Assembly: GCF_000297395.2 (NCBI RefSeq)
Contig: NZ_HF570107.1
Span: 30,509 to 74,657 of the forward strand
Origin: Micromonospora lupini str. Lupac 08
Lineage (GTDB): Bacteria > Actinomycetota > Actinomycetes > Mycobacteriales > Micromonosporaceae
DNA length: 44,149 nucleotides
Direction of reading: 5' to 3'
Both the position numbers and the translations under genes were made by a program. Position 1 is the stretch's first letter, and every line of letters starts with the position of its first letter. The notes beneath the pieces were generated by a model. The model was not told the origin of the DNA, did no database searches, and was given only the letters and a program-made list of their open reading frames with translations. Positions 31,060 through 39,390 of this stretch are shown piece after piece.

Positions 31060-32598
31060 ATGCAGGAGCAGCCGCCGAGCGAGCCGACCCGTCGAGAGCC
31101 TGCTGACAGAGCGCGTCGCCGCTCTCCGCGGCCCACCTTCACGCCGCCGACCGCCGCCGAGCAGCCCGAGGAGACGACTGCACCGCCGGCAGCCGCTCCG
31201 GTGAGCCCGCGTCCTCGGCGGGCCAAGGCCGCCCCGGCCGTGCTGTTCCAGCCACCGGACCCGGAGCACCCCCTGCCCCGCCAGCCGCTCCGCTCGTCTC
31301 CCGCACCAAGCGTCCCACCCGCCGCCGACCCGGCGAGCCTGTCACCTGACGCCCCACCGGCGGACCAGGCCGGCCGGCCGAGGAACACCACAACCGACGA
31401 CCAGGCCGACCCGCTGGAGGAGGCCCCAGCCCACGACCAGGTCAGCCCGCCGAGGAACACCTCGGCCAAAGGCCAGGCCAGCCCGCCGGAGAGCGCCCTG
31501 GTCAGAGACCAGGCCGGCCCGCCCGAGACCGCCCCAGTCCGCGACCAGGCCGGCCCCTCCGGCGGCGGCCCCGCAGCGGGGGTGGACCAGCCGGGCAGGA
31601 AGCGAACGACCCCCGTCAGGAAGGCCGCTCCGAGCAAGAAGGCAGCCTCAGCAAAGAAGGCCCTCCCGGCCAAGAAAGCCACCCCCACCCAGCGGGCGAC
31701 CCCAGTCAGGCAAACCGCCCCGACCAACGAGGCCACCCCCGCCGGGCAAGCCGTCCCGAACGACGAGGTCACCTCGGCGAGGAAGGTCACCCGCGCCAAG
31801 AAGGCCGCCCCGGCGACCAAGCGCGCGGCGGCCCCGCGCCGGAACGCCACCCCCGCGGAGGTCACCTCGGCGCCGCAGCCCTCGACGCCGCAGCCCTCGA
31901 CGCCGCAACCCTCGACCGCGACCGCCACGGCAGCGGACGATCCGGTGACGGCTCTGGGGCGTACACCGGAATCGGATGTGCGGGCGGTTGTCGCCCGCCT
32001 GCGGAACCACCCGGGCTTCGCGCCGGAGTTGCTGGCGCTGGAGGCGGTCCGGACGCTCGGTCCGGGCGCCGCCGAGTGGGCCGCGCGGCTGCGGGCCCGG
32101 TATCCGGACGCCCCGGCGGACGGCCTGGCGCGGTTGGCGACCCGGCGCTACGTGCGGGCGGCGGGCGCGGGAGGGGCGGCTGCGGCGTTGGCCGGGCTCT
32201 TTGCGCCGCTGGCCGAACTGGCTTCGGTGCTGTGGACGCAGGCCAACCTGGTGTTGCGCCTGGCGGCGGCGTACGGCCAGGATCCGGCGCATCCTGACCG
32301 GGCAGCCGAGCTGCTGGTGCTTACCCAGGTGCACCCGGACACGGCGAGCGCGCAGGAAGCCTTGGCTGCCACAAAAACGGCGGGCGATCCGGTCGAAGGG
32401 ACGTGGCCGAGGGCGGCGGAGGCCGCGTGGCGGCTGGCGGCGCCCCTCACCGCCCAGGCGGGCGGGTGGGTGGCCTTGCGGTTGGCGTCCCGCCTGTTGC
32501 CGGGGGCGGCGGTGGTGGCCGCGACGTTGGGTGACGCGGCGGCGGCCGATCGGTTGGCCGCACGTGCGGTGGCCGCCTACCGGCCGGGTCGGCGCTGA
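31060..32598 (+). CDS. EcsC-like protein with a long Lys/Ala/Pro-rich disordered N-terminus
   Basis: 512 aa from the ATG at 31060; a TACGCT 8 nt upstream would give a leaderless start. Residues 1-300 are low complexity: first Pro/Arg/Glu-rich, then repeats of DQAGPPETAPVRDQAGP, then a Lys/Ala tract (RKAAPSKKAASAKKALPAKK) like the tails of actinobacterial histone-like proteins, then PQPST repeats. Residues 305-512 are a compact Ala/Leu-rich domain with LAELASVLWTQANLVLRLAA, AYGQDPAHPDRAAELLVLTQ and VALRLASRLLPGAAVVAATL, which fits the EcsC family (membrane-associated, function unknown). The basic tail could bind nucleic acid or the membrane. The domain call is moderately sure, the function is not. 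Confidence 0.65.
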   Translation: MQEQPPSEPTRREPADRARRRSPRPTFTPPTAAEQPEETTAPPAAAPVSPRPRRAKAAPAVLFQPPDPEHPLPRQPLRSSPAPSVPPAADPASLSPDAPPADQAGRPRNTTTDDQADPLEEAPAHDQVSPPRNTSAKGQASPPESALVRDQAGPPETAPVRDQAGPSGGGPAAGVDQPGRKRTTPVRKAAPSKKAASAKKALPAKKATPTQRATPVRQTAPTNEATPAGQAVPNDEVTSARKVTRAKKAAPATKRAAAPRRNATPAEVTSAPQPSTPQPSTPQPSTATATAADDPVTALGRTPESDVRAVVARLRNHPGFAPELLALEAVRTLGPGAAEWAARLRARYPDAPADGLARLATRRYVRAAGAGGAAAALAGLFAPLAELASVLWTQANLVLRLAAAYGQDPAHPDRAAELLVLTQVHPDTASAQEALAATKTAGDPVEGTWPRAAEAAWRLAAPLTAQAGGWVALRLASRLLPGAAVVAATLGDAAAADRLAARAVAAYRPGRR

Positions 32599-32602
32599 CC
32601 GG

Positions 32603-33373
32603 TCAGAGCCAGGTGAACCAGTCCCGGGGCAGCAGCGCGTAGCCGACGAAGGCGACCACGTCGAGCACTGTGTGCGCGATGATCAGCGGCAGCACCCGAC
32701 GGGTCCGCAGGTAGAAGAGGCTGAACACCACGCCCATGATCGCGTTGCCGACGAACGCGCCGAAACCCTGGTAGAGGTGGTAGCTCCCGCGGAGCAGCGC
32801 GCTGGCCGCGATGATCGCGGCGAGCCGCCACTGGAGCTGGCGCAGCCGGGTGACCAGGTAGCCGACCACGATCACCTCCTCCAGCACGGCGTTCTGCGCG
32901 GCGGAGAGTATCAGCACCGGGACCGCCCACCAGACCGACGGCAGGGCGGCCGGCACGAGCGTGGCGTTGACGCCGAGCTGCGCCGCCGCCCAGAACAGGG
33001 CCAGGCCGGGCAGGCCGATGAGCGCGGCCAGGCCCGCGCCCCGGGCCAGGTCCTGGCCGGGCCGCCGTGCGTCCAGGCCGAGGGTCCGCGCCGGGTCGCC
33101 GGGGTCGCGGCTGAGCAGGTGTACGGCGAGCAGCACGGGTAGCAGCGCGAAGACGATGCCGAGGAGCTGGTACGTCAGGTCCAGCCAGGGGCGGGCCGAC
33201 GCGGAGGTGTTCAGCGAGGCGGTCTGCTTGGAGAGCGGGCCCTCGGCGGTCAGCTTCGCGATGATCGAGACCACCGCGTAGACCGCGGACTGGCCGAGGG
33301 AGAGGCCGAGGACCAGCAACGTCTCGGTCCCCAGCAGCCGGCGGGACACCGGGCGGGTCAGCTCAACGGTCAC
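32603..33373 (-). CDS. CPBP-family intramembrane metalloprotease
   Basis: 256 aa from GTG 33373 (a longer frame from 33439 adds residues with no homology). It has about seven hydrophobic helices. The CPBP/Abi motifs are present in order: AVLEEVIVVGYLVTRLRQLQ (the EExxxR-type glutamates, with the Arg displaced), ALLRGSYHLYQGFGAFVGN (RxxxHxxxG-type) and IIAHTVLDVVAF (HxxxD). These are the residues that make the catalytic site of Rce1-like proteases in the membrane. Substrate unknown; in bacteria such proteins process prenylated or peptide substrates or give bacteriocin immunity. It converges with the EcsC-like gene, 4 bp apart, and diverges from the flavohemoprotein-like gene. Confidence 0.85.
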   Translation of the reverse strand: MTVELTRPVSRRLLGTETLLVLGLSLGQSAVYAVVSIIAKLTAEGPLSKQTASLNTSASARPWLDLTYQLLGIVFALLPVLLAVHLLSRDPGDPARTLGLDARRPGQDLARGAGLAALIGLPGLALFWAAAQLGVNATLVPAALPSVWWAVPVLILSAAQNAVLEEVIVVGYLVTRLRQLQWRLAAIIAASALLRGSYHLYQGFGAFVGNAIMGVVFSLFYLRTRRVLPLIIAHTVLDVVAFVGYALLPRDWFTWL

Positions 33374-33433
33374 CGCACCACTCTGCCCGACGGACGGCAC
33401 CACGGGCACGGCCGATGGGCCGGCGTGAACCGA

Positions 33434-33450
33434 TCGCACATTCTGTGCGA
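33434..33450. promoter_or_regulatory. 17-bp palindromic operator candidate upstream of the flavohemoprotein
   Basis: TCGCACATTCTGTGCGA: two perfect 7-bp arms around TTC. It lies 68 bp upstream of the flavohemoprotein GTG and 61 bp upstream of the CPBP start. It resembles the actinobacterial LexA box (TCGAAC N4 GTTCGA) in outline but differs in the arm sequence and spacing. A redox or nitric-oxide regulator is an alternative. Confidence 0.55.
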
Positions 33451-33517
33451 CCGGTGAGCACGCTCCGTGGAGATTCTATGAGCGCCCGATCCGCTGCCGT
33501 CTGGAGAAGGAGCACCG

Positions 33518-34633
33518 GTGGACAACGTCGCACGGTTGCTGAAGGAGAGCTGGACCCTGGTCGAGGAGGACCGGGAGCGGCTGAGTGGGCACTTCTACGC
33601 TCGGCTGTTCCTGCTCGACCCCGACCTGCGGCAGCTCTTCCCGGTGCAGATGACCGGCCAGGGTGACCGCCTGCTGGAAGCCATCATCACGGCGATCCAC
33701 ACCCTGGACGACCCCGAGGGCTTCGACGAGTTCCTCCGAGGGCTGGGCCGCGACCACCGCAAGTACCACGTGGCCGACCAGCACTACGCGACGTTGGGGG
33801 TGGCTCTGCTTGACGCGCTGCGCAGCACCGCCGGCGACGGTTGGAACCTGGAGTACGACCAGGCGTGGCGGGACGCGTACGCGGCGATCGCGGCGAAGAT
33901 GATGGCCGGGGCGACCGACGACGACAACCCCCCGTTCTGGCACGCCGAGGTGCTGACCCACGAGCGGCACGGCTCGGACATCGCCGTGCTGACCTGCCGG
34001 GCCCTGCAACATCCGCTGCCCTGGCGTGCGGGCCAGTACGTCAGCCTGGAGCTGCCCCGCTTCCACCCGAGGGTGTGGCGGAACTACTCGGTGGCGAACG
34101 CCCCGAACGACGACAACGTGCTGGAGTTCCACGTGCGCAGCCCCGGCGCGGGGTGGGTGTCCGGGGCGCTGGTCCGCCGGGTGCAGCCCGGGCACCTGCT
34201 GCGCCTGGCGGCGCCGATGGGGTCGATGACCCTGGACCGGTCCTCCGAGCGGGACATCCTCTGCGTGGCCGGCGGCGTCGGGCTGGCACCGATCAAGGCG
34301 CTGGTGGAGGAGTTGGCCTCCTACAACCGGACGCGGTGGGTGCACGTCTTCTACGGCGCGCGGCACGCGACGGACCTGTACGGGTTGGCCGGCCTCCAGG
34401 AGCTGGTGGGCGCACACCCGTGGTTGTCGGTCACCGCGGCGTGCAGCGACGACAGCGACTTCGACGGCGAGCTGGGCGACATCCCGGACGTGGTGGCCCG
34501 GTACGGCCCGTGGACGACGCACGACTGCTACGTCTCCGGGTCGGCGCAGATGGTCCGGTCGACGCTGCGGGTGCTGGCCGCGGACGAGGTGCCCCCGCCG
34601 AACATCCGCTACGACACGTTCGGCGACATCTAG
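33518..34633 (+). CDS. Flavohemoprotein-like enzyme (globin + FAD/NAD reductase)
   Basis: 371 aa, GTG with GAAGGAG at about 33505. Residues 1-135 are a globin domain: HFYARLFLLDPDLRQLFP with the distal Tyr, and GRDHRKYHVADQHY with the probable proximal His80. A ferredoxin-reductase-type FAD domain follows (WRAGQYVSLELPR, RNYSVANAPN), then an NAD-binding domain with ILCVAGGVGLAPIKALVEEL and a C-terminal YVSGSAQMVRSTLRVLA. It is somewhat shorter than E. coli Hmp (about 396 aa). The family oxidises nitric oxide to nitrate with oxygen and NAD(P)H. The upstream palindrome may control it. A strong hairpin ends the transcript. Confidence 0.88.
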   Translation: MDNVARLLKESWTLVEEDRERLSGHFYARLFLLDPDLRQLFPVQMTGQGDRLLEAIITAIHTLDDPEGFDEFLRGLGRDHRKYHVADQHYATLGVALLDALRSTAGDGWNLEYDQAWRDAYAAIAAKMMAGATDDDNPPFWHAEVLTHERHGSDIAVLTCRALQHPLPWRAGQYVSLELPRFHPRVWRNYSVANAPNDDNVLEFHVRSPGAGWVSGALVRRVQPGHLLRLAAPMGSMTLDRSSERDILCVAGGVGLAPIKALVEELASYNRTRWVHVFYGARHATDLYGLAGLQELVGAHPWLSVTAACSDDSDFDGELGDIPDVVARYGPWTTHDCYVSGSAQMVRSTLRVLAADEVPPPNIRYDTFGDI

Positions 34634-34650
34634 ACGTTCCTCCCCCCACA

Positions 34651-34690
34651 CCGGGGCGCGTGCCCCTGCCCCCTGGGGCACGCGCCCCGG
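34651..34690. terminator. Bidirectional hairpin terminator
   Basis: A perfect 16-bp inverted repeat (34651-34666 with 34675-34690, CCGGGGCGCGTGCCCC) and an 8-nt loop, lying between the convergent flavohemoprotein and deformylase-fusion genes. There is no T-run, as is common in high-GC actinobacteria. Confidence 0.8.
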
Positions 34691-34699
34691 TCCCCTCGC

Positions 34700-36229
34700 T
34701 CAGTAGCGCCAGGGTTGCCCCGTCTCCCGGTATTCCTCCACCGGCACCAGCGGCACGCCGGGCGCCATCCGGTCGACGTAGAGCCGCCCCTCCAGGTGGT
34801 CGATCTCGTGCGCGACGAGCCGGGCCATGCCGAACTCGAACGAGGTGATGATCCGACTGCCGTCCCACTGGGCGTGTTCCACGTCGAGTCGCAGCGGTCG
34901 GGGCACCAGACCCCGATGGTCGAAGAAGGAGAGGCACCCCTCGTACTGCTCGTCGGTCTCCGGGTCGGCGTCGACGACCCGGGGGTTGAGCAGAACGACC
35001 GGTTCCGCCGACCGGTCGGGGGGTCGGACCACTGCGGCGGCACGGCCGATGCCGAGCTGCGGTGCGGCGATGCCCACTCCCTTGCTGAACGGGTGCAGTT
35101 CGTCGAGCCGGGACAGCGCCATGGTGAGCCGGTCCACGACGTCCCGGGCCACCTGCTCCTCGCCGGGCAGGTCGAACTGCCGGACCCGCTGGCGGAGGAG
35201 GTCGTCGCCGCGCTGGAGGACCCCGATTCCGCGCATCCGGTCGCTGGGGCGGACCCGGGCGCCGCCGGGGCCGGCGTCCGGGTCGGTGTCCGGCCGAGCC
35301 CGGAAGCGCCACTGCATCCGGTAGCGGGCGTTGAGCGGCGGGGCGTCGGTCTGCCAGTCGTAGATCGCCCGGTCGCCCTCGTCGTGGCGCTGCGGCGCCG
35401 TCCGCAACGGGCCCTCCTCCGCGGAGAGCGAGGTTTCCACGCCCCAGACCTGCGGGTCGAGGGCCGCCGGCAGATCCAGTCGTACGGCGAGGTGTCGGGT
35501 GGGCAGCCGGACGGCCCGCTGGAACCAGGGGCCCCACTTCTCGTGCCCGACGCTGTACGCGTACTCGATGATGGCCCGGTCGCCGGGGTAGAGCGGGAAA
35601 CGTCGGTCACCGTTCTCGAAGAGCAGCCAGATCTCCTTGAACGCGTCCCGGTCGTGTTTCGCCCGCCAGTGCATCGGCTCCGGGTCGCCGCCGCCGTCGT
35701 CGCGGCGGGCCTGTAGTTGCAGTTCGGCGAAGGTGAGCGGGTGTTCCCGGTGGTGCCGGTTGGAGCGGCCGGGGTCGTTCGGGAAACGGTCCACGGCGAC
35801 GCGGACGAGGTAGCGGGTGACCGGTTCGGTGCCGGCGTTGTACAGCTCGCGGTGGATGACGCACCGGTAGGCGTCGTCGGCGTGGGTGAGGGTGGCCAGT
35901 TCCCGCTCGACGACCAGGCCGGTGCCAGGGGGCAGCCACTGGCCGGGCAGCGGGGGTTCGCGGTGCGGGTGGCCGGAGCGGGCGTGCCGGAGGTCGTCGT
36001 ACTCCCGGAAGCGCTGCCAGATCGCGCCGCTGGCCTCCAGGACGGCCTCGGCGCGGCGGGCGAAGTCCTCGGTCGGGCGGTGTCGGCGCCCCTCGACGTG
36101 GCTGACGTAGGACGGGTCGAACCCCATCAGGATGGCCAGTTGCTTCTTGGACAGGCCCCGCCCGGCACGGTGGCGGGCGAGCTCGGCCGCGAAGGAGTCG
36201 GCAGCCCGTTCGAGGGGTGACGTCGTCAT
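34700..36229 (-). CDS. Fusion of an XRE-type HTH domain with a peptide deformylase
   Basis: 509 aa from the ATG at 36229, preceded by GAGGAAG; the frame is open to 36322 but without a ribosome site. Residues 10-75 are an XRE/Cro-type HTH (LSKKQLAILMGFDPSYVSHVEGRRHRPT). Residues about 85-300 form a middle region with YRCVIHRELYNAGTEPVTRYL and FENGDRRFPLYPGDRAIIEYAY, probably a beta-rich domain that I do not recognise. The C-terminal 190 residues are a peptide deformylase with all three motifs: GVGIAAPQ (384-391), EGCLS (430-434) and HEIDH (474-478), which bind the metal and act on the formyl group. So an active deformylase could be tethered to DNA, or the enzyme domain could sense formyl-peptides for the regulator. 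Confidence 0.88.
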   Translation of the reverse strand: MTTSPLERAADSFAAELARHRAGRGLSKKQLAILMGFDPSYVSHVEGRRHRPTEDFARRAEAVLEASGAIWQRFREYDDLRHARSGHPHREPPLPGQWLPPGTGLVVERELATLTHADDAYRCVIHRELYNAGTEPVTRYLVRVAVDRFPNDPGRSNRHHREHPLTFAELQLQARRDDGGGDPEPMHWRAKHDRDAFKEIWLLFENGDRRFPLYPGDRAIIEYAYSVGHEKWGPWFQRAVRLPTRHLAVRLDLPAALDPQVWGVETSLSAEEGPLRTAPQRHDEGDRAIYDWQTDAPPLNARYRMQWRFRARPDTDPDAGPGGARVRPSDRMRGIGVLQRGDDLLRQRVRQFDLPGEEQVARDVVDRLTMALSRLDELHPFSKGVGIAAPQLGIGRAAAVVRPPDRSAEPVVLLNPRVVDADPETDEQYEGCLSFFDHRGLVPRPLRLDVEHAQWDGSRIITSFEFGMARLVAHEIDHLEGRLYVDRMAPGVPLVPVEEYRETGQPWRY

Positions 36230-36465
36230 CGGCTTCCTCGTGGCCGGGAGTATTAGTTTCACGTTCCGTGGCGAAGCGCACACGCATCTGCCACCTTGTC
36301 GACACAACGCTTGACAATCCACCGACGGTGATCGATCCTGCGGCGGCGTTTTCGGAGGCCGGGCGCGGGTAGTACGCCGGGGCGCGGAGCGCTGCTCCCG
36401 CCGGGAGCCGGAGTGACCCGGACCTCCCGATCCGACCGAGGCAAGGCTTCCCTTAGGCCGACCGG

Positions 36466-36484
36466 CATGGTTAGGCTAGCCTTA
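36466..36484 (+). promoter_or_regulatory. Iron box (IdeR/DmdR1-like)
   Basis: The 19-mer at 36466-36484, containing the core TTAGGCTAGCCTTA, matches the actinobacterial iron-box consensus at about 14 of 19 positions. A second related string AAGGCTTCCCTTAGG lies about 20 bp upstream. It is placed in the promoter region of the FhuF-like gene, so iron-dependent repression is expected. Confidence 0.7.
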
Positions 36485-36548
36485 GCTCAGGACGGCGTTT
36501 GTCGTCCGCCGGGGCATGTCCCCGGTCACGCGGACGGGGGATGACACG

Positions 36549-37337
36549 GTGACAGCGGTGATGCCGAGGCGGGACGTGACCGCCACGCCGCTCGCCCCCG
36601 TCACCGCGGCGCTGCGGGCCATGTTCGGCACCGACGACCTTCCCGGTCTCGCCCGGGGCCTGCTCGTCGACGACGAGTTCGGCTGGTCGCCCGCCACCAC
36701 CCTGATCGACGGCACCCGCCTGCCGGAGCTGCTGCACGCGGCAAGCGTCCGTTGGGGCGGCACCCCGCACGCCTGCGCCGCCCTGGCCTGGAAGTCGTAC
36801 AGCTACTGGACGGCGCTGCCGGTCGTGCTCGGCTGGGCCTCGGCCCGCCGGGTGCCGCTGCTCGACCCCTCCGACGTGCTCATCCACTTCGAGGACCACC
36901 GGCCCCTGCTCACGCTGGGCCTGCGCCACGGCACCACAGTGGCGGTGCTGCCGAGCGACCCGCTGGCGCTCTCCGGCCTGCCGCAGGTGCGCGTGGTCGC
37001 CGGCGAGGCGGAGTTGCTGGCCGAGCTGCGTGCCTCCCTGCTCGACGCCCACCTGGCGCCGCTGATCGCGGCCATCCAGACGGAGGTGCGGGTGGGCACC
37101 CGTACGCTGCTCGGTTCGGTCGCCTCCGGCATCGCGCACGGCATCCTGCGGGCCGCCGACGCGCTGCCCGGTTCGACGGTGCAGAGCGTCGACACCCTGC
37201 TCGGCGCGCTCGACCTGGCGGACCTGGTGGAGCTGGTGCCCGGCCCGACCGGTGAGCCGAGCGTGCAGCGGCGCACCTGCTGCCTGGCCTTCACCCTGCC
37301 CAGCCCGAAGGTCTGCCAGGGCTGCTGCGTCCGCTAG
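36549..37337 (+). CDS. FhuF-like siderophore-iron reductase with C-terminal 2Fe-2S Cys motif
   Basis: 262 aa from GTG 36549, which has GGGGGA 7 nt upstream; the ATG at 36516 lacks one. The middle holds AALAWKSYSYWTALPVVLGWAS and DPSDVLIHFEDHRPLLTLGLR, as in FhuF/IucA-like ferric reductases. The C-terminus QRRTCCLAFTLPSPKVCQGCC carries four conserved-type Cys (CC...C..CC) that bind a 2Fe-2S cluster in FhuF. It would reduce ferric siderophores in the cytosol to release iron. The iron box directly upstream supports this. It stands alone; no siderophore transport gene is near. Confidence 0.85.
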   Translation: MTAVMPRRDVTATPLAPVTAALRAMFGTDDLPGLARGLLVDDEFGWSPATTLIDGTRLPELLHAASVRWGGTPHACAALAWKSYSYWTALPVVLGWASARRVPLLDPSDVLIHFEDHRPLLTLGLRHGTTVAVLPSDPLALSGLPQVRVVAGEAELLAELRASLLDAHLAPLIAAIQTEVRVGTRTLLGSVASGIAHGILRAADALPGSTVQSVDTLLGALDLADLVELVPGPTGEPSVQRRTCCLAFTLPSPKVCQGCCVR

Positions 37338-37349
37338 GACCAAGTCCGC

Positions 37350-39179
37350 TCAGTCGGTCAGCTTCCGGACGTCCCACACCCACACCCCGCCGGTGAAGGT
37401 CGGCTGGATGCCGGTCAGCTCGGTCATGCCGCGGCGCAGTTCCATCTCGTGCTCGTGCGGCCCGAGGATCACCACGCCGGCCCGCCAGTAGCGCAGGTCG
37501 TCGACCGCCTTGACCCGGCTCTGCGGGGTGATCGGCGGCACCGCGCCGGTCCGTCGGATGGTCGCGAAGAAGCTGCTTGTCGGCCGGGGCGGCGCGGTGA
37601 ACAGCGCCACCTTCGGCGGCTCCGCGCTCGGGCGGGTGTCCGGCCCGAGGAAGTAGCCGCGGGCCAGCGGCATGTCCAGCCGGGTCGCGGCGGACCAGCG
37701 CAGCGGCTCCGCGTAGTTGGTGTCCGGCAGCGGCAACGTCACCACACTGCGCCCACCGGCCACGTACGGCCGCCAGGCCCCACTGGTCACGAAGGTGGGG
37801 ACCGGGTCCAGTTGGACCACGGGCAGCGGGGTGGGCAGGATCGGCAGCAGGGCCATCGTCAGCACGGTCGCGGTGGCGAAGCGGATCTGCGGCCGGGCGA
37901 CCGGGCGCGTACGGGCCAGCTCGCGGGCACGTTCGGCGCCGTAAGCGAGCAGCACCCCGACGATCGGGGTGATCGCCAGCGCCCACCGGGTCGGCACCAC
38001 CGAGTGCAGGATCGGCAGGTTCTCCAGCGCGGCCCAGGGCCCCGGCACGCCGGTGCCGTGACCGGCGAAGCGGATCTCCCGCCCGAGGGAGAGCACCGCG
38101 AAGAGCAGCCCGAGCCCGGCCAGGGCGAGCACCACCGCCGACCGCCGCAACCACCAGACCAGGGCGACCACCAGCACGACAAGCGACCAACCGAAGAAGC
38201 TGTTCTCCTCGGTCGGGTTCTTGGCCAGCCCGGCGGCGGTGCGCGGGCTGCCGGCGAGCGACTCCCGGGAGTACGCGACGAACGAGGCCAGGTCGCTCGA
38301 GTAACCGCGGATCAGGCTGGACAGCCCGGAGTAGGCGCCGGGTCCGAAGAACTGCACATACAGCGGGTACGCCAGCAGCAGGCCGGCGACCACGGCGGCG
38401 ACGGCGAGCCCGGCGAGGAAGGACCGGACCCGTGACCGCAGGGCGGGGCGGGCGAGGGCCAGCGCGCCGACGACCACGCCGAGCCCGATCGCGGTCATCA
38501 GCAGGATCTCCAGGTTGAGAAACGCCTGCCAGACGATCACCAGAGCGAGCAGCAGCCCGTTGCGCAGCCAGCGGCCGGCGTCGGCGAGCCGCAGCGTACG
38601 CCAGATGATCAACGGGACGACGAACTGCGACACGATGTTCGGGTGCCCGTTGGCGTGCGACACCATGGCCGGCGCGAACGCGCAGAAGCCCGCGCCCAGC
38701 CAGGCCGGCCCCCGAGCGAGGATCAGGACGCGGGAGAGCAGGAAGTACCAGGCCGTGGCGGTGGCGATCATTCCGAGGGTGAGAAAGAGCAGGAATGCCG
38801 CACGCGGACCGAACAAAAGGGTGATCGGCGTCATTGGCAGCGAAATGGATAATACGGACGTATTTGCCATGAGGTTGACGCCGTCCGGCACGTTCATCCG
38901 GTCCGAATGGAACGGGTACGCGAAATGCGTGACCACTCGCGCACCGTGCGCCATCATCCATTCGAACTGCGACTGGTCCGAGCGGTTGTCCCGCACTCCG
39001 CTGCCCGGGTCCCACCAGAGGCGCCCGGCGATCCAGAGGCCGAGGACCACGAAGCTCAGCACGGCGGCCAGGTCGGTCCACTTCCCGTTACGGCGCAACC
39101 GATCGCCGCCGCCGGCCTCCTCCACCGGCGACGCGGTGGCCGGGCCGTCGCCGGGCGCGTCCGGTTCGGGAGTAGTCAT
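37350..39179 (-). CDS. Multi-pass membrane protein, GT-C-like glycosyltransferase
   Basis: 609 aa, ATG at 39179. After 35 polar residues there are about ten or more hydrophobic helices up to about residue 430, then a soluble C-terminal domain of about 170 residues (WRPYVAGGRSVVTLPLPDTNYAEPLRWSAATRLDMPLARGYFLGP, VVILGPHEHEMELRRGMTEL). The first extracellular loop has RDNRSDQSQFEWMMAHGARV, like the acidic loop of GT-C transferases that use polyprenyl-phosphate sugars. I would place it among YfhO-like or mannosyltransferase-like membrane proteins of cell-surface glycan assembly, but not further. It diverges from a methyltransferase gene, with a 6-bp inverted repeat (CATAGG...CCTATG, 39187-39206) between them. 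Confidence 0.65.
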   Translation of the reverse strand: MTTPEPDAPGDGPATASPVEEAGGGDRLRRNGKWTDLAAVLSFVVLGLWIAGRLWWDPGSGVRDNRSDQSQFEWMMAHGARVVTHFAYPFHSDRMNVPDGVNLMANTSVLSISLPMTPITLLFGPRAAFLLFLTLGMIATATAWYFLLSRVLILARGPAWLGAGFCAFAPAMVSHANGHPNIVSQFVVPLIIWRTLRLADAGRWLRNGLLLALVIVWQAFLNLEILLMTAIGLGVVVGALALARPALRSRVRSFLAGLAVAAVVAGLLLAYPLYVQFFGPGAYSGLSSLIRGYSSDLASFVAYSRESLAGSPRTAAGLAKNPTEENSFFGWSLVVLVVALVWWLRRSAVVLALAGLGLLFAVLSLGREIRFAGHGTGVPGPWAALENLPILHSVVPTRWALAITPIVGVLLAYGAERARELARTRPVARPQIRFATATVLTMALLPILPTPLPVVQLDPVPTFVTSGAWRPYVAGGRSVVTLPLPDTNYAEPLRWSAATRLDMPLARGYFLGPDTRPSAEPPKVALFTAPPRPTSSFFATIRRTGAVPPITPQSRVKAVDDLRYWRAGVVILGPHEHEMELRRGMTELTGIQPTFTGGVWVWDVRKLTD

Positions 39180-39390
39180 GACAATTCATAGGGTAGTCAG
39201 CCTATGGCGGTGCCGTGACATGTTTCGGGGTACTGCCGTACTATGTGCCGGGTTCGCCGACCGCCGATCACGTGCCCACCCCCCGACCGCAATTCGGCCA
39301 ACCGCTCCCCCGATTCTTCTGCCATCCAAGCGGATGATTCACTCTGTCGGTCCAGGCACGGGTCGAGTTCATATCGTGAGGAATCGACGC

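Noticed and set aside
30900..31928. 342-residue minus-strand Val/Gly/Ala-rich frame
   Set aside because: It is the reverse of the low-complexity Lys/Pro/Ala tail of the EcsC-like gene; also overlaps tRNA-Ser.
33434..33450. LexA (SOS) box
   Set aside because: Arms read TCGCAC, not TCGAAC, and the spacer is five bases instead of four, so I did not call it LexA.
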